Part shown: piece by piece, positions 1 through 8,237 of the stretch
Layout of the letters: each line of letters opens with the position of its first letter
How positions within the stretch are numbered: position 1 is the stretch's first letter
Assembly: GCF_036625275.1 (NCBI RefSeq)
Contig: NZ_JAZKUD010000003.1
Span: 116,035-180,034 of the forward strand
Direction: 5' to 3'
From: Accumulibacter sp036625275
GTDB lineage: Bacteria > Pseudomonadota > Gammaproteobacteria > Burkholderiales > Rhodocyclaceae
Length of the DNA stretch: 64,000 bases
Program-made: the position numbers and the translations under genes
Notes under the pieces: model-generated
What the model was told of the DNA's origin: nothing
Seen by the model: the letters and a program-made list of their open reading frames with translations, nothing else
Database searches by the model: none

Positions 1-1
1 C

Positions 2-175
2 TCGACTGCCGTTGGTATGAATGCCCACAACCCCGGTTCCGGCACCAGTCCTGTCAACAGCGACGGGGTCACGCAAGCAACGACATCATCAAGCGCAGTA
101 TCCTGGAATGACCAGCTGCAAGCCTTGATCGATGCCATCCATGAGAGATTGCACCCACCAACGCCAATCCGCTAG
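2..175 (+). CDS. C-terminal end of an unidentified protein (cut by window edge)
   Basis: An open frame enters from the left edge and stops at TAG 173-175, giving 57 visible residues. The visible part begins with a Gly/Ser/Thr/Asn-rich low-complexity stretch and ends with a short amphipathic segment (WNDQLQALIDAIHERLH). Such a composition is common in linkers or exported proteins, but nothing is recognisable. The stop lies 221 bases before prfB, so this is probably the end of a separate upstream transcription unit. It could also be a chance open frame, since only the tail is visible. Confidence 0.35.
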   Translation, partial: STAVGMNAHNPGSGTSPVNSDGVTQATTSSSAVSWNDQLQALIDAIHERLHPPTPIR

Positions 176-356
176 GACAAGTGCTTGATTGCTGGCCAGT
201 GGATGGGTCCACCGGAGCCCGCCAGACCCATACCTCACGCCGGCCTGGATCGAACGGAGGTCGAGTCCGACGTTCCTGCGCGGGCGGTACAGTTCGAACC
301 GTTCGAATCAAAGCCCCGATCCCCGCCTGCCTGCCCGGTTCGACCCGTCGCACGTA

Positions 357-362
357 TATAAT
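357..362 (+). promoter_or_regulatory. candidate -10 element before prfB
   Basis: A perfect TATAAT lies 34 bases before the prfB start codon. No convincing -35 hexamer is seen at 16-18 bases upstream; two TTCGAA words at 293-298 and 302-307 lie further up and could be an operator. This is the only AT-rich word in a very GC-rich stretch. Confidence 0.4.
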
Positions 363-396
363 GCGCAGTCCATCCATCAAGCAAGCAGGGTCCATC

Positions 397-1501
397 ATGG
401 AAGCCGAACAACTCAATCTCCTCGAAAACCGGCTCGCCGACCTCGGTCAGCGGGCCACCGAACTGCGGAGGTATCTTTGACTACGATCAGAAAGCCGATC
501 AGTTAAAGGCCGTTGCGCGCGAATTCGAAGATCCGAAGGTCTGGGACAACGCCGAGCGCGCGCAGGAACTCGGGCGCGAGAAACGCTTGCTGGAAAACGT
601 CGTGCTGACACTGAACCGCGTCGGCGATGGCCTGCGCGACGCCAGTGACCTCTTCGAGATGGCGCGCGAGGAGAATGACGACGACACGCTGAACGCGGTC
701 ATCGCCGATGTCGACGCCATCGAGAAGGAGGTTTCCGGCCTCGAATTCCGGCGCATGTTCAACAATCCGGCTGATCCGCTCAACTGCTTCGTCGACATCC
801 AGGCCGGCGCCGGCGGTACCGAAGCGCAGGACTGGGCGGCGATGCTGCTGCGCATGTACATCCGCTACGGCGAACGCAAGGGCTACGCGGTCGAAGTGCT
901 CGAGGAATCGGAAGGCGAAGTCGCCGGCATCAAGACGGCCAGCATCAAACTCTCCGGCGACTATGCTTACGGCATGCTGCGTTCGGAAACCGGCATCCAT
1001 CGACTGGTCCGCAAGTCGCCCTTCGACTCGAATGCACGCCGCCACACCAGTTTCTGTTCGGTGACCGCCTACCCCGAAATCGACGACTCCTTCGAAGTCG
1101 ACATCAACCCGACCGAGCTGCGCATCGATACTTACCGCGCTTCCGGCGCCGGTGGTCAGCACATCAACAAGACCGACTCGGCGGTGCGCATCACGCATCT
1201 GCCGACCAACATCGTCGTGCAGTGCCAGAATGACCGCTCGCAGCACCGCAACCGTGCCGAGGCCATGGCGATGTTAAAGTCGCGCATCTACGAAGCCGAG
1301 ATGCGCAAGCGCCAGGCCGAGCAGCAAAAGCTCGAAGACGCCAAATCCGACATCGGCTGGGGTCACCAGATCCGTTCCTACGTGCTCGACCAGTCACGAA
1401 TCAAGGACTTGCGGACCAACGTCGAAGTCGGCAATACCCAGGGCGTGCTTGATGGCGACCTCGACCAGTTCATCGAAGCCAGCCTGAAACAGGGCGTCTG
1501 A
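397..1501 (+). CDS. prfB: peptide chain release factor 2, with programmed +1 frameshift
   Basis: RF2 recognises UGA and UAA in the ribosomal A site and triggers release of the finished polypeptide. Translation starts at ATG 397, runs 27 codons to an in-frame TGA at 478-480, then continues in the +1 frame from GAC at 479. The product is 367 residues, against 365 in E. coli. The tripeptide anticodon SPF is at about residues 207-209 and the catalytic GGQ at 252-254, followed by HINKTDSAVR. The second frame alone lacks the N-terminus, so the two parts must be read as one gene and this is not a pseudogene. lysS follows after 43 bases, the classical prfB-lysS arrangement, so co-transcription is likely. 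Confidence 0.97.
465..481 (+). promoter_or_regulatory. RF2 programmed frameshift signal
   Basis: The sequence CGGAGGTATCTTTGAC carries the three known parts of the RF2 autoregulation site: an internal Shine-Dalgarno-like GGAGG, the slippery CTT codon, and the in-frame TGA followed by C. Apart from the first base of the SD codon it matches the E. coli site. When RF2 is scarce, slow termination at TGA lets the ribosome slip +1 and make full-length RF2. The feedback mechanism is established for the family; its presence here is read directly from sequence. Confidence 0.95.
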
Positions 1502-1544
1502 GCCGGCATGCCCAACCTGCTCAAGGACTCATTGAGACCCCATC

Positions 1545-3059
1545 ATGTCACCGACCGAAACCCCCACCGACCCTTCACCGCAGCCGGACGAAAACCACCT
1601 CATCGCCGATCGTCGTGCCAAGCTCGACGAGTGGCGGCAGAGCGGCCGAGCCTTCCCGAACGACTTTGCGCGCGAAAATACCGCCGGCAAGATCAACGAT
1701 CTCTACGACAGCAAGACGCTCGAAGAACTTGCGGCCGTGCCGGTCGCCGTTCGGATCGCCGGGCGCATCATGCTCAAACGGGTGATGGGCAAGGCCTCGT
1801 TCATCACCATTCAGGACCTCTCCGGCCGCATCCAGGCTTATGTCAGCCGTGACCAGGTTGGCGATGAAATCTATGCGGCGTTCAAGCGCTGGGACATGGG
1901 GGACATCGTTGGTGCCGTCGGCACGCTATTTCGCACCCGCACGGGTGAGCTGACCGTGCAGTGCACGGAGATCCGACTGCTCTCGAAATCGCTCCGACCG
2001 CTGCCGGAAAAGTTCCACGGCCTGACCGACCAGGAACAGAAGTACCGTATGCGCTACGTCGACCTGATCACCAACGAGCCATCCCGCTTCACCTTCGTGG
2101 TCCGCAGCCGCATCCTGCAGTCGATCCGCAACTTCATGATCGATCACGGTTTTCTCGAAGTCGAAACGCCGATGATGCACCCCATCCCCGGTGGTGCAAC
2201 GGCGCGCCCCTTCGCGACACACCATAACGCACTCGACATGCCGCTGTTCCTGCGCATCGCACCGGAGTTGTACCTCAAGCGCCTCGTTGTCGGCGGCCTC
2301 GAAAAGGTTTTCGAAGTCAACCGCAATTTCCGCAACGAAGGACTCAGCCCTCGCCACAACCCCGAATTCACGATGATGGAATTCTACGAGGCGTACTCCG
2401 AGTACCGCCAGTTGATGGACTTCACCGAAGGACTGCTGCGCCACAGCGCGCGCACGGTGCTGGCCAGTGAAGTGTTCGAATATCAGGGCCGCAGCATCGA
2501 CTTCGCCAAGCCCTTTGCCCGTCTGACGATCATCGAAGCAATCCGCCAGTTCCATCCCGGCTACAGTATTGCACAACTTGGTGACGCCGCCTGGTTGCGT
2601 GCCAAACTGACGGCGATGCAGGTCGATGTCGGGGCAGCATCCGGGCTGGGCGCGCTGCAACTGAAGCTCTTCGAGGAGACAACCGAAGCCGATCTCTGGG
2701 ATCCGACCTTCATCATCGATTACCCGGCCGAGGTCAGCCCACTGGCGCGCCGTAGCGATAGCAACCCCGAGGTCGCCGAGCGTTTCGAGTTATTCATCGC
2801 CGGCCGCGAGATCGCCAATGGTTTTTCCGAGTTGAACGACCCCGAAGACCAGGCGGCACGCTTCCTCGAACAGGCGCAAGCCAAGGAGGCTGGCGACGAG
2901 GAGGCGATGTACTACGACGCCGACTATATCCGCGCTCTTGAATACGGCCTGCCGCCGACCGCTGGCTGCGGCGTTGGCATCGACCGGCTGGTGATGCTGC
3001 TGACCAACTCGGCAAACATCCGGGACGTGATCCTCTTTCCGCAGATGCGGCCAGAGTAG
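1545..3059 (+). CDS. lysS: lysyl-tRNA synthetase, class II
   Basis: Cytoplasmic enzyme that charges tRNA-Lys with lysine using ATP. The 504-residue product has the usual length. It shows an N-terminal OB-fold anticodon-binding domain (about residues 60-150, including VMGKASFITIQD), class II motif 2 near residue 261 (FRNEG followed by RHNPEFTMMEFY) and motif 3 near residue 475 (GVGIDRLVML). The ATG at 1545 gives the expected N-terminus; the upstream Shine-Dalgarno is weak, which fits coupling to prfB 43 bases earlier. No oddities are seen. Confidence 0.97.
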   Translation: MSPTETPTDPSPQPDENHLIADRRAKLDEWRQSGRAFPNDFARENTAGKINDLYDSKTLEELAAVPVAVRIAGRIMLKRVMGKASFITIQDLSGRIQAYVSRDQVGDEIYAAFKRWDMGDIVGAVGTLFRTRTGELTVQCTEIRLLSKSLRPLPEKFHGLTDQEQKYRMRYVDLITNEPSRFTFVVRSRILQSIRNFMIDHGFLEVETPMMHPIPGGATARPFATHHNALDMPLFLRIAPELYLKRLVVGGLEKVFEVNRNFRNEGLSPRHNPEFTMMEFYEAYSEYRQLMDFTEGLLRHSARTVLASEVFEYQGRSIDFAKPFARLTIIEAIRQFHPGYSIAQLGDAAWLRAKLTAMQVDVGAASGLGALQLKLFEETTEADLWDPTFIIDYPAEVSPLARRSDSNPEVAERFELFIAGREIANGFSELNDPEDQAARFLEQAQAKEAGDEEAMYYDADYIRALEYGLPPTAGCGVGIDRLVMLLTNSANIRDVILFPQMRPE

Positions 3060-3105
3060 GCCACTGCAGCAAGTCAGCGCGCACATCGACCAGCACTCCC
3101 GGCGC

Positions 3106-4323
3106 ATGCCACAGCACGCGATCGTCATCGGTGCCGGTCTGGCCGGCAGCAGCGCCGCCGAACGCCTGGCGGCACGCGGCTGGACGATCGATTTGATCGA
3201 GCGCGCTGCTGCACCGGGTGAGGGCGCCTCGGGTAATCTTGCCGGCGTTCTGCGCCCGCTGCCCTCGCTCGACGACAACCGCCTGGCACGACTGACGCTT
3301 GCCGGTTTCGTCCACGCCCGTGCGCATTTCCAGGCGCTAACCACCGCCGGCCTGCCGCTGCGCTGGGGTCGCACCGGCGTGCTGCATCTGGCGCGCGACG
3401 ACAAACACGCTGCAACGCAGCAGCGGGTGGTCGAAATCCAGCAGCCGGCAGCCGATGAGTTGCGCTTCGTCGACCGTGACGAAGCCAGCCGGCTGGCGGG
3501 CTGGCCGGTTGCCCAGGGCGGCTGGTGGTTCCCCGGTGGTGGCTGGGTCGACCCCGCTTCGCTTTGCTGGGCCAACCTGGCTCGCCACGCGACGGCGATC
3601 CGGCCGCACTATCGATGCCGGGTTGCAGAAATCAGGCAGCAGGCGGATCTCTGGCAGGCTTGCGACGCCGCTGGCCAGCTCATTGCCGCCGCACCGGTAT
3701 TGATTCTGGCCAACGCAGCGGCTGCCCGATGCTTTGCCACCGCCGCGCATCTGCCGCTACGCGCTGCACGTGGGCAGGTTTCGCATCTGCCAGCCGCGAC
3801 GGCGGCGCCGCCGGCCATCGTCGTCTGCCGCCTCGGCTACGTGACGCCGGCCATCAACGGCCTGCGCTGCGCCGGTGCGACCTTCTGCGTTGACGACCAG
3901 GAAAGCGCGCTGCGTCAGGCCGACCATGCCGAAAACCTGGCCAAACTCGATTTCATCCTGCCAGGCTACAGCCAGGGCATCGACCCGGAGCAACTCGGCG
4001 GCCGTGTCGGTTTCCGCCCGCTGTCGCCGGATCGTCTGCCGATGATCGGCGCGCTTGCCGACGCCACCGCGATCGACCCGGCGCGTCCGTCGCTGTCGCT
4101 CGCCGCCATGCCGCGTCTGCCAGGACTCTACCTGATCAACGGTTTTGGCGCCCGCGGCATCGTCTGGTCGGCGCTCGCCGGCGAATTGCTGGCCTGCCTG
4201 ATCACTGGAGCGCCGCTGCCGCTCGCCGACGACCTGGTCAGCGCCGTCGATCCTGGCCGCTTCCTATTGCGCGGCCGCAGCAAGCGCTGGCACAGCGACG
4301 CCGCACCGCGTATCGACGGGTGA
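3106..4323 (+). CDS. FAD-dependent oxidoreductase, MnmC C-terminal (MnmC2) type
   Basis: A 405-residue FAD enzyme of the DAO fold. The dinucleotide-binding motif IVIGAGLAGSSAAERL sits at the extreme N-terminus, and EGASGNLAGVLRPLPS near residue 40 is the flavin-contact segment typical of MnmC(o). The C-terminus has the family pattern VGFRPLSPDRLPMIG and GFGARGIVWSALAGE. In E. coli the MnmC(o) half converts cmnm5(s2)U34 to nm5(s2)U34 in tRNA and is fused to the MnmD methyltransferase; here the MnmD half is absent and a separate partner would be expected elsewhere. It lies 46 bases after lysS, consistent with a tRNA-related role. A generic glycine-oxidase-like activity is the main alternative. 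Confidence 0.8.
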   Translation: MPQHAIVIGAGLAGSSAAERLAARGWTIDLIERAAAPGEGASGNLAGVLRPLPSLDDNRLARLTLAGFVHARAHFQALTTAGLPLRWGRTGVLHLARDDKHAATQQRVVEIQQPAADELRFVDRDEASRLAGWPVAQGGWWFPGGGWVDPASLCWANLARHATAIRPHYRCRVAEIRQQADLWQACDAAGQLIAAAPVLILANAAAARCFATAAHLPLRAARGQVSHLPAATAAPPAIVVCRLGYVTPAINGLRCAGATFCVDDQESALRQADHAENLAKLDFILPGYSQGIDPEQLGGRVGFRPLSPDRLPMIGALADATAIDPARPSLSLAAMPRLPGLYLINGFGARGIVWSALAGELLACLITGAPLPLADDLVSAVDPGRFLLRGRSKRWHSDAAPRIDG

Positions 4324-4425
4324 ATTTTTTATCCAGCCCGGATTGTGCAAGTCGCGCAGTAGTCGTCCTCCAAGATTCCCCGCAAAGCGTTACACTGAGA
4401 TTTTTATTTCCAGGAAATCGAAGGT

Positions 4426-5049
4426 ATGGAAAATCAGTCCACGAGCACTCACCCGATGATTCTCGTTGCCGCAGCCTCGGTCACCGTGCTCAGTCTCACC
4501 GGCGTCGCGGCGCTGCTGGGCTGGCTGCCGAGCCCCATGGCACCGCAAGCCGCAAGCGCGCCCATGCCGGCTGTCATCGCCATGCCGGCGGAAAAGTCCG
4601 CAACGCTGAACATCCCTGCCGGTTCGAGAGTCACGGTGTCTACCGTCAGCGAAGCTCCTGCAAGCCAGGCAAGCAAGCGTGTCACCACTCGACCGACCCC
4701 GGCAGTTGCCGACCAGGGGCAGCAATCCACTGCGCGATCTACTGCGCGATCCACTGCGTCTTCCCGCTCCTACCACGCCAGCCGTGACACCAGGCCAGTA
4801 GCGAACGACCTGCATCCGGAGAACACGCTTTACGTCAACCACAGCCGACCTGCTGTTGGCGTTTGCCGGGACTGCGGTACCGTCGTCGACGTGCGCGAGA
4901 TGACGAGAAGGGGGCGCGTCAGTCCGCAGTACCAGGTCACCGTTCGCCTCAACGATGGCAGCATGCGTACCGTCAACGAATCGCAAGTGCCGCTGTGGCG
5001 CAGCGGCGACCGTGTGCGCATCGGCAATGGACAGTTCTCCGGCATCTAG
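4426..5049 (+). CDS. membrane-anchored SlyB-like protein without glycine zipper
   Basis: A 207-residue protein with one hydrophobic segment at about residues 11-35 (signal anchor), a long Ala/Pro/Ser/Thr-rich linker (about 40-130) and a compact C-terminal domain (about 135-207) with VCRDCGTVVDVREM and YQVTVRLNDGSMRTVNE. The C-terminal pattern of Cys-x-x-Cys-Gly, then a VTVRxxDGS strand, then GDRVRI is that of the SlyB/glycine-zipper-2TM family of betaproteobacteria, but the glycine zipper normally between the two halves is missing. The linker contains three short Ser-Thr-Ala-Arg units. Function unknown; an envelope location is likely. The ATG has only a weak Shine-Dalgarno. Confidence 0.7.
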   Translation: MENQSTSTHPMILVAAASVTVLSLTGVAALLGWLPSPMAPQAASAPMPAVIAMPAEKSATLNIPAGSRVTVSTVSEAPASQASKRVTTRPTPAVADQGQQSTARSTARSTASSRSYHASRDTRPVANDLHPENTLYVNHSRPAVGVCRDCGTVVDVREMTRRGRVSPQYQVTVRLNDGSMRTVNESQVPLWRSGDRVRIGNGQFSGI

Positions 5050-5303
5050 TGGTTCGTTCCATTCTACCCACCCTACCATAGCCAATACCATCCGATCGAA
5101 CGATGCAGCAGGTAGAGTCGAGATGTGGCGCGGTGGTCGTAGGCGAGGGCGTGCGGAAAGGAGCGCGCTGGACTGGGCCGGCGGCGGAACTCGAGAGCAG
5201 CGACCGGCCGGCCGCGCCACGGGCCATCCGGCGCAGCACCCGGCAATTCCATTACACTGCGCATTCCGTCGGCGTCGCTGACCAATTTCTACAGGAGAAG
5301 CAC

Positions 5304-6131
5304 GTGCGTATCGCCATTCCCCTCTTGACGACGATTACCATCGAACTCACGGACGGGATCGCCGAGATCCGGCTGAATCGTCCCGAACGTTCGAACGCGA
5401 TGAACGAGGCGATGTGGCAGGAACTGCGCACGGCCTTCAACTGGGCGGACGCGACAGCCGAGGTGCGTGTCGCGATCCTGAGCGGCGCCGGGCGCAATTT
5501 CTGTGCCGGGATCGATCTGGCGATGCTGGCGGGGGTCGGCCAGGCGGTCGCGCATCGCGACCCGGCGCGCAGCCGCGAGGCGCTGCGCCGGCTGATCCTC
5601 GATCTCCAGGATTGCCTGTCGACGGTCGAGCGTTGCCGCAAGCCGGTCCTGGCAGCGATTCAGGGTGCCTGCATCGGGGGGGCGATCGATCTGGTGACCT
5701 GCTGCGACATGCGTTACGCGGCGGCCGAGGTGCAGTTTTCGGTGCGCGAGATCGATGTCGGGATGACCGCCGATGTCGGTACCCTGCAGCGTCTGCCGCG
5801 GCTCATCCCGGATGGCGTCGCGCGCGAGCTGGCCTACACCGGTCGCAGCGTCGATGGCGCCGAGGCGAAGGCGATCGGGCTCGTCAATCAGGTCTACGCG
5901 ACCTCCGAAGCGCTGCTCGAAGGGGTGCGCACGATCGCGCGCCGCATCGCCGCGAAATCGCCGCTGGCCATCCGCGGCACCAAGGAGATGCTCAACTACG
6001 GCCGTGACCATGCGGTGGCCGATGGGCTGAACTACATTGCCACCTGGAACGCGGCGATGCTGATGTCCGCCGACCTCGACGAAACGCTGGCCGCAATGCG
6101 CGAGCAGCGTCCACCACGCTTCCTCGACTGA
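5304..6131 (+). CDS. enoyl-CoA hydratase/isomerase, dienoyl-CoA isomerase (ECH1) type
   Basis: Crotonase-fold enzyme of 275 residues. The start is GTG 5304, chosen because AGGAG at 5293-5297 sits 6 bases before it and the homology begins there; the open frame itself extends upstream to 5103. The oxyanion-hole segments are GRNFCAGIDL and GACIGGAIDLV. The segment VREIDVGMTADVGTLQRLP is diagnostic of delta3,5-delta2,4-dienoyl-CoA isomerases: the Asp of AIDLV, the Glu of VREID and the Asp of TADVG correspond to the three acidic catalytic residues of rat ECH1. The enzyme would shift double bonds in 3,5-dienoyl-CoA during beta-oxidation of unsaturated fatty acids. No other beta-oxidation gene adjoins it. 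Confidence 0.85.
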   Translation: MRIAIPLLTTITIELTDGIAEIRLNRPERSNAMNEAMWQELRTAFNWADATAEVRVAILSGAGRNFCAGIDLAMLAGVGQAVAHRDPARSREALRRLILDLQDCLSTVERCRKPVLAAIQGACIGGAIDLVTCCDMRYAAAEVQFSVREIDVGMTADVGTLQRLPRLIPDGVARELAYTGRSVDGAEAKAIGLVNQVYATSEALLEGVRTIARRIAAKSPLAIRGTKEMLNYGRDHAVADGLNYIATWNAAMLMSADLDETLAAMREQRPPRFLD

Positions 6132-6151
6132 CCGGCGCTGCGGGCGGTGGC

Positions 6152-7090
6152 ATGCAGACGTTTGTCCATCACCTTGAACTGGCTGCACCGCTCTTCGTCC
6201 TGGTGCTCGTCGGCTATGTGCTGATGCGCGGTTTTGCCTGGCCGCAGGCGATGTCCGACCACCTGTCGCGCTTCGTTTTTTCGGTCGCCCTGCCGGCGAT
6301 GCTGTTTCACCTGATGAGCGACCTTTCGCAGTTGCCGCCGGTCGATGCGCGGCTGCTGATCGCCTTCTTCGGCGGCTGCCTGATCGTCTTCGTGCTTGGC
6401 CGTCTGCTCGCCTGGAAGCTCTTTGCGCTGGATGGCGTCGGGCAATCGGTCTTTGCCTTGGGCGGGGTGTTCTCGAACAACGTGCTGCTCGGCCTGCCGC
6501 TGGCGAAGATTGCCCTCGGCGATGCGGCGGTTCCGTCGGTGGCGCTGGTACTGGTCTTCAACGCGCTGATCCTGTGGACGCTGCTGACGGTGTCGATCGA
6601 GTGGGCGCAGCATGGCAGCTTCTCGCTGCAGGGTTTCGCCCAGACGGCCCGCGGCGTGCTGACCAATCCGATCGTTGCCGCGATTCTCGCGGGCACGCTC
6701 TTCGGAGTGAGCGGCGTGCCGCTACTCGCTCTCGTCGCCCAGCCGCTGGCGATGATCGGCCATGCGGCGGCGCCGATGGCACTGGTCGCCCTCGGCATGG
6801 GACTTGCCGAATACGGGGTGCGTGACGGTTGGCGGATCAGCGTCGCCATGACTCTGATCAAGCTGATCGTTCAGCCGCTGGTCGTCTGGCTGCTGGCGCG
6901 CCTGATCGGCCTGCCGCCGATGGAAACGCGGGTCGTCGTACTGTTGGCGTCGCTGGCGGTCGGTGTCAACGTCTATCTGATGTCGCGCCAGTTCAACACC
7001 CTGGAAGCGCCGGTGGCCAGCAGCCTGGTGCTGTCCACCGCGCTGGCGGCACTGACGACGCCGTTGGTGTTGGCGTTGTCCGGTGCTTGA
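6152..7090 (+). CDS. AEC (auxin efflux carrier) family permease
   Basis: A 312-residue inner-membrane protein that is hydrophobic almost throughout, with about ten predicted membrane segments in two halves. It opens with LAAPLFVLVLVGYVLMRG and carries the family's GVFSNNVLLGLPLAKIALG segment, the unwound-helix region, around residue 110. Members export or import organic anions such as malonate or malate; the substrate cannot be inferred here. The ATG lies 20 bases after the dienoyl-CoA isomerase on the same strand, so the two may be co-transcribed. Confidence 0.85.
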   Translation: MQTFVHHLELAAPLFVLVLVGYVLMRGFAWPQAMSDHLSRFVFSVALPAMLFHLMSDLSQLPPVDARLLIAFFGGCLIVFVLGRLLAWKLFALDGVGQSVFALGGVFSNNVLLGLPLAKIALGDAAVPSVALVLVFNALILWTLLTVSIEWAQHGSFSLQGFAQTARGVLTNPIVAAILAGTLFGVSGVPLLALVAQPLAMIGHAAAPMALVALGMGLAEYGVRDGWRISVAMTLIKLIVQPLVVWLLARLIGLPPMETRVVVLLASLAVGVNVYLMSRQFNTLEAPVASSLVLSTALAALTTPLVLALSGA

Positions 7091-7192
7091 GTGGCCGGGG
7101 GGGCGGGCCGGCGGAACGCTCCGGCAGGGCTTCCGCCCTACGCTCGCTGCGCGCCCCGCGACACCGCTACGCGGCGTCAGGGGAGCAGCGAA

Positions 7193-7424
7193 TCAGGGGC
7201 AACAGAGATCTGAGGTTCCCTCGGTTTTTCGTCTGCCAAAGGGTGGGGTGCATGCGACCCGTTTTGCTTGATGTTGCTTTCTGATCCAGTTCTCCAGGAA
7301 CTGAACAGGCAATCTGTAACCGAGGGTCGAATACTGCCATTCTCTGTTGTAGAAGACCTCGATGTATTCAAAGGCAGCGGCCTTGATCGCAGCGTGCGTA
7401 GCATAGCGAACGCCATGCACCGAC
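7193..7424 (-). pseudogene. IS3-family transposase (OrfB), C-terminal remnant
   Basis: The minus-strand frame reads FEYIEVFYNREWQYSTLGY followed by RLPVQFLENW, the conserved end of the IS3-family integrase-like domain (family pattern FxYIExFYNxxRxHSxLGY). The DDE residues upstream are absent, so only about the last 70 codons survive. The fragment starts abruptly at about 7424, where it abuts the decayed STAND gene, suggesting that the element inserted there and was then mostly deleted. The exact left end of the insertion is not certain; GC-rich sequence without a gene fills 7091-7192. Confidence 0.75.
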
Positions 7425-7873
7425 CAGTACGCTGGCCTCCTGCAGCCGATCGCAAAGCGGGCGGTGCTCGTCCAGCGCACGATCGGTGAAGTCGGCGCGC
7501 AAGGTCAGCACGACCGTCGTCGCCCCGCCTTGCGTCGCCGCGATGAGCACGTCGGCAAAACGCTTCGCAGTTTCGGCGGAGGTTTCTTTATAGGTGTAGA
7601 GGTGGCTCAGGCCGATCTTGCCGCCACCGGCCGGGCCCTTCGCCAGTTCGCCGGCAAGATCGCCGACCGCCAGATGCCGATGAAAACGTTGGTGCCATCG
7701 GCTTTGCGCAGGCAGACCTCTTCGGCGGTCGCGTCTTGCGCCGGCCAGTACCGCATGCCGAGCGGCATGTAGCCCATCGTCGGGCAGGTATCGACGACTT
7801 CCTGGCGATACTCCGGCAGGTCGATCGAGGTACTCGAGATGAAGGCACGCGGCGGGCTGGATTGCTGCGTCAT
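7425..7873 (-). pseudogene. decayed DUF4062 / STAND-NTPase gene
   Basis: Reading the minus strand from ATG 7873 gives a DUF4062 N-terminus (PRAFISSTSIDLPEYRQEVV, then MGYMPLGMRYWPAQD and VFIGIW). After a frame change near 7700, another frame gives ATTVVLTLRADFTDRALDE and HRPLCDRLQEASVLVG, which matches the end of a STAND-type NTPase domain. The Walker A region and the C-terminal repeats expected in such large signal-transducing proteins are missing. The gene is therefore broken by an internal deletion, a frameshift and truncation by the IS3 element at about 7424. Intact relatives often act in defence or signalling; this copy cannot. Confidence 0.7.
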
Positions 7874-8237
7874 CCATCGCTGCGCAAGCTCCTGGCGCTG
7901 GAGGCCGACATCCTCTGTGAAGGGGACTTCGGCGTCTTTGTCGGACGAGCTGCGGTCACTGCTTTCATCGAGCGCTTTATCGAAGATTGCCCTGTCCGCA
8001 ACGCATCGGGAGGTTGTCTTATGCCGGAGTTTTGGGTACATTCGCGCCCTTGCGTTGCCGGGCTTGGCAACGCCGCCTAGTCCGCGACCTTGTGACCATT
8101 GTGCTGCGCTATGGCCACTGGCTGTACGGAGCACGGCTGCTGACTCATTGCTCCGCCGAGAGAGAGCGTCAACTGGAAACCATCGAAATCGCCTCTCGCC
8201 GGGTTCATCCGCAGAAGCACATGCCGCGACGACCGGC
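7874..8237. other. gene-poor spacer before the GT39 gene
   Basis: These 364 bases lie between the start of the decayed DUF4062 gene and the glycosyltransferase. No convincing coding region is seen on either strand: open frames cross it in several registers without family signatures. It is expected to hold the promoter of the GT39-GT9-GtrA operon, but no clear -35/-10 pair is visible. Confidence 0.4.

Noticed and set aside
5103..5303. An N-terminal extension of the crotonase from the upstream ATG 5103
   Set aside because: The extension is not protein-like, and GTG 5304 has a well-spaced AGGAG; the family N-terminus begins there.
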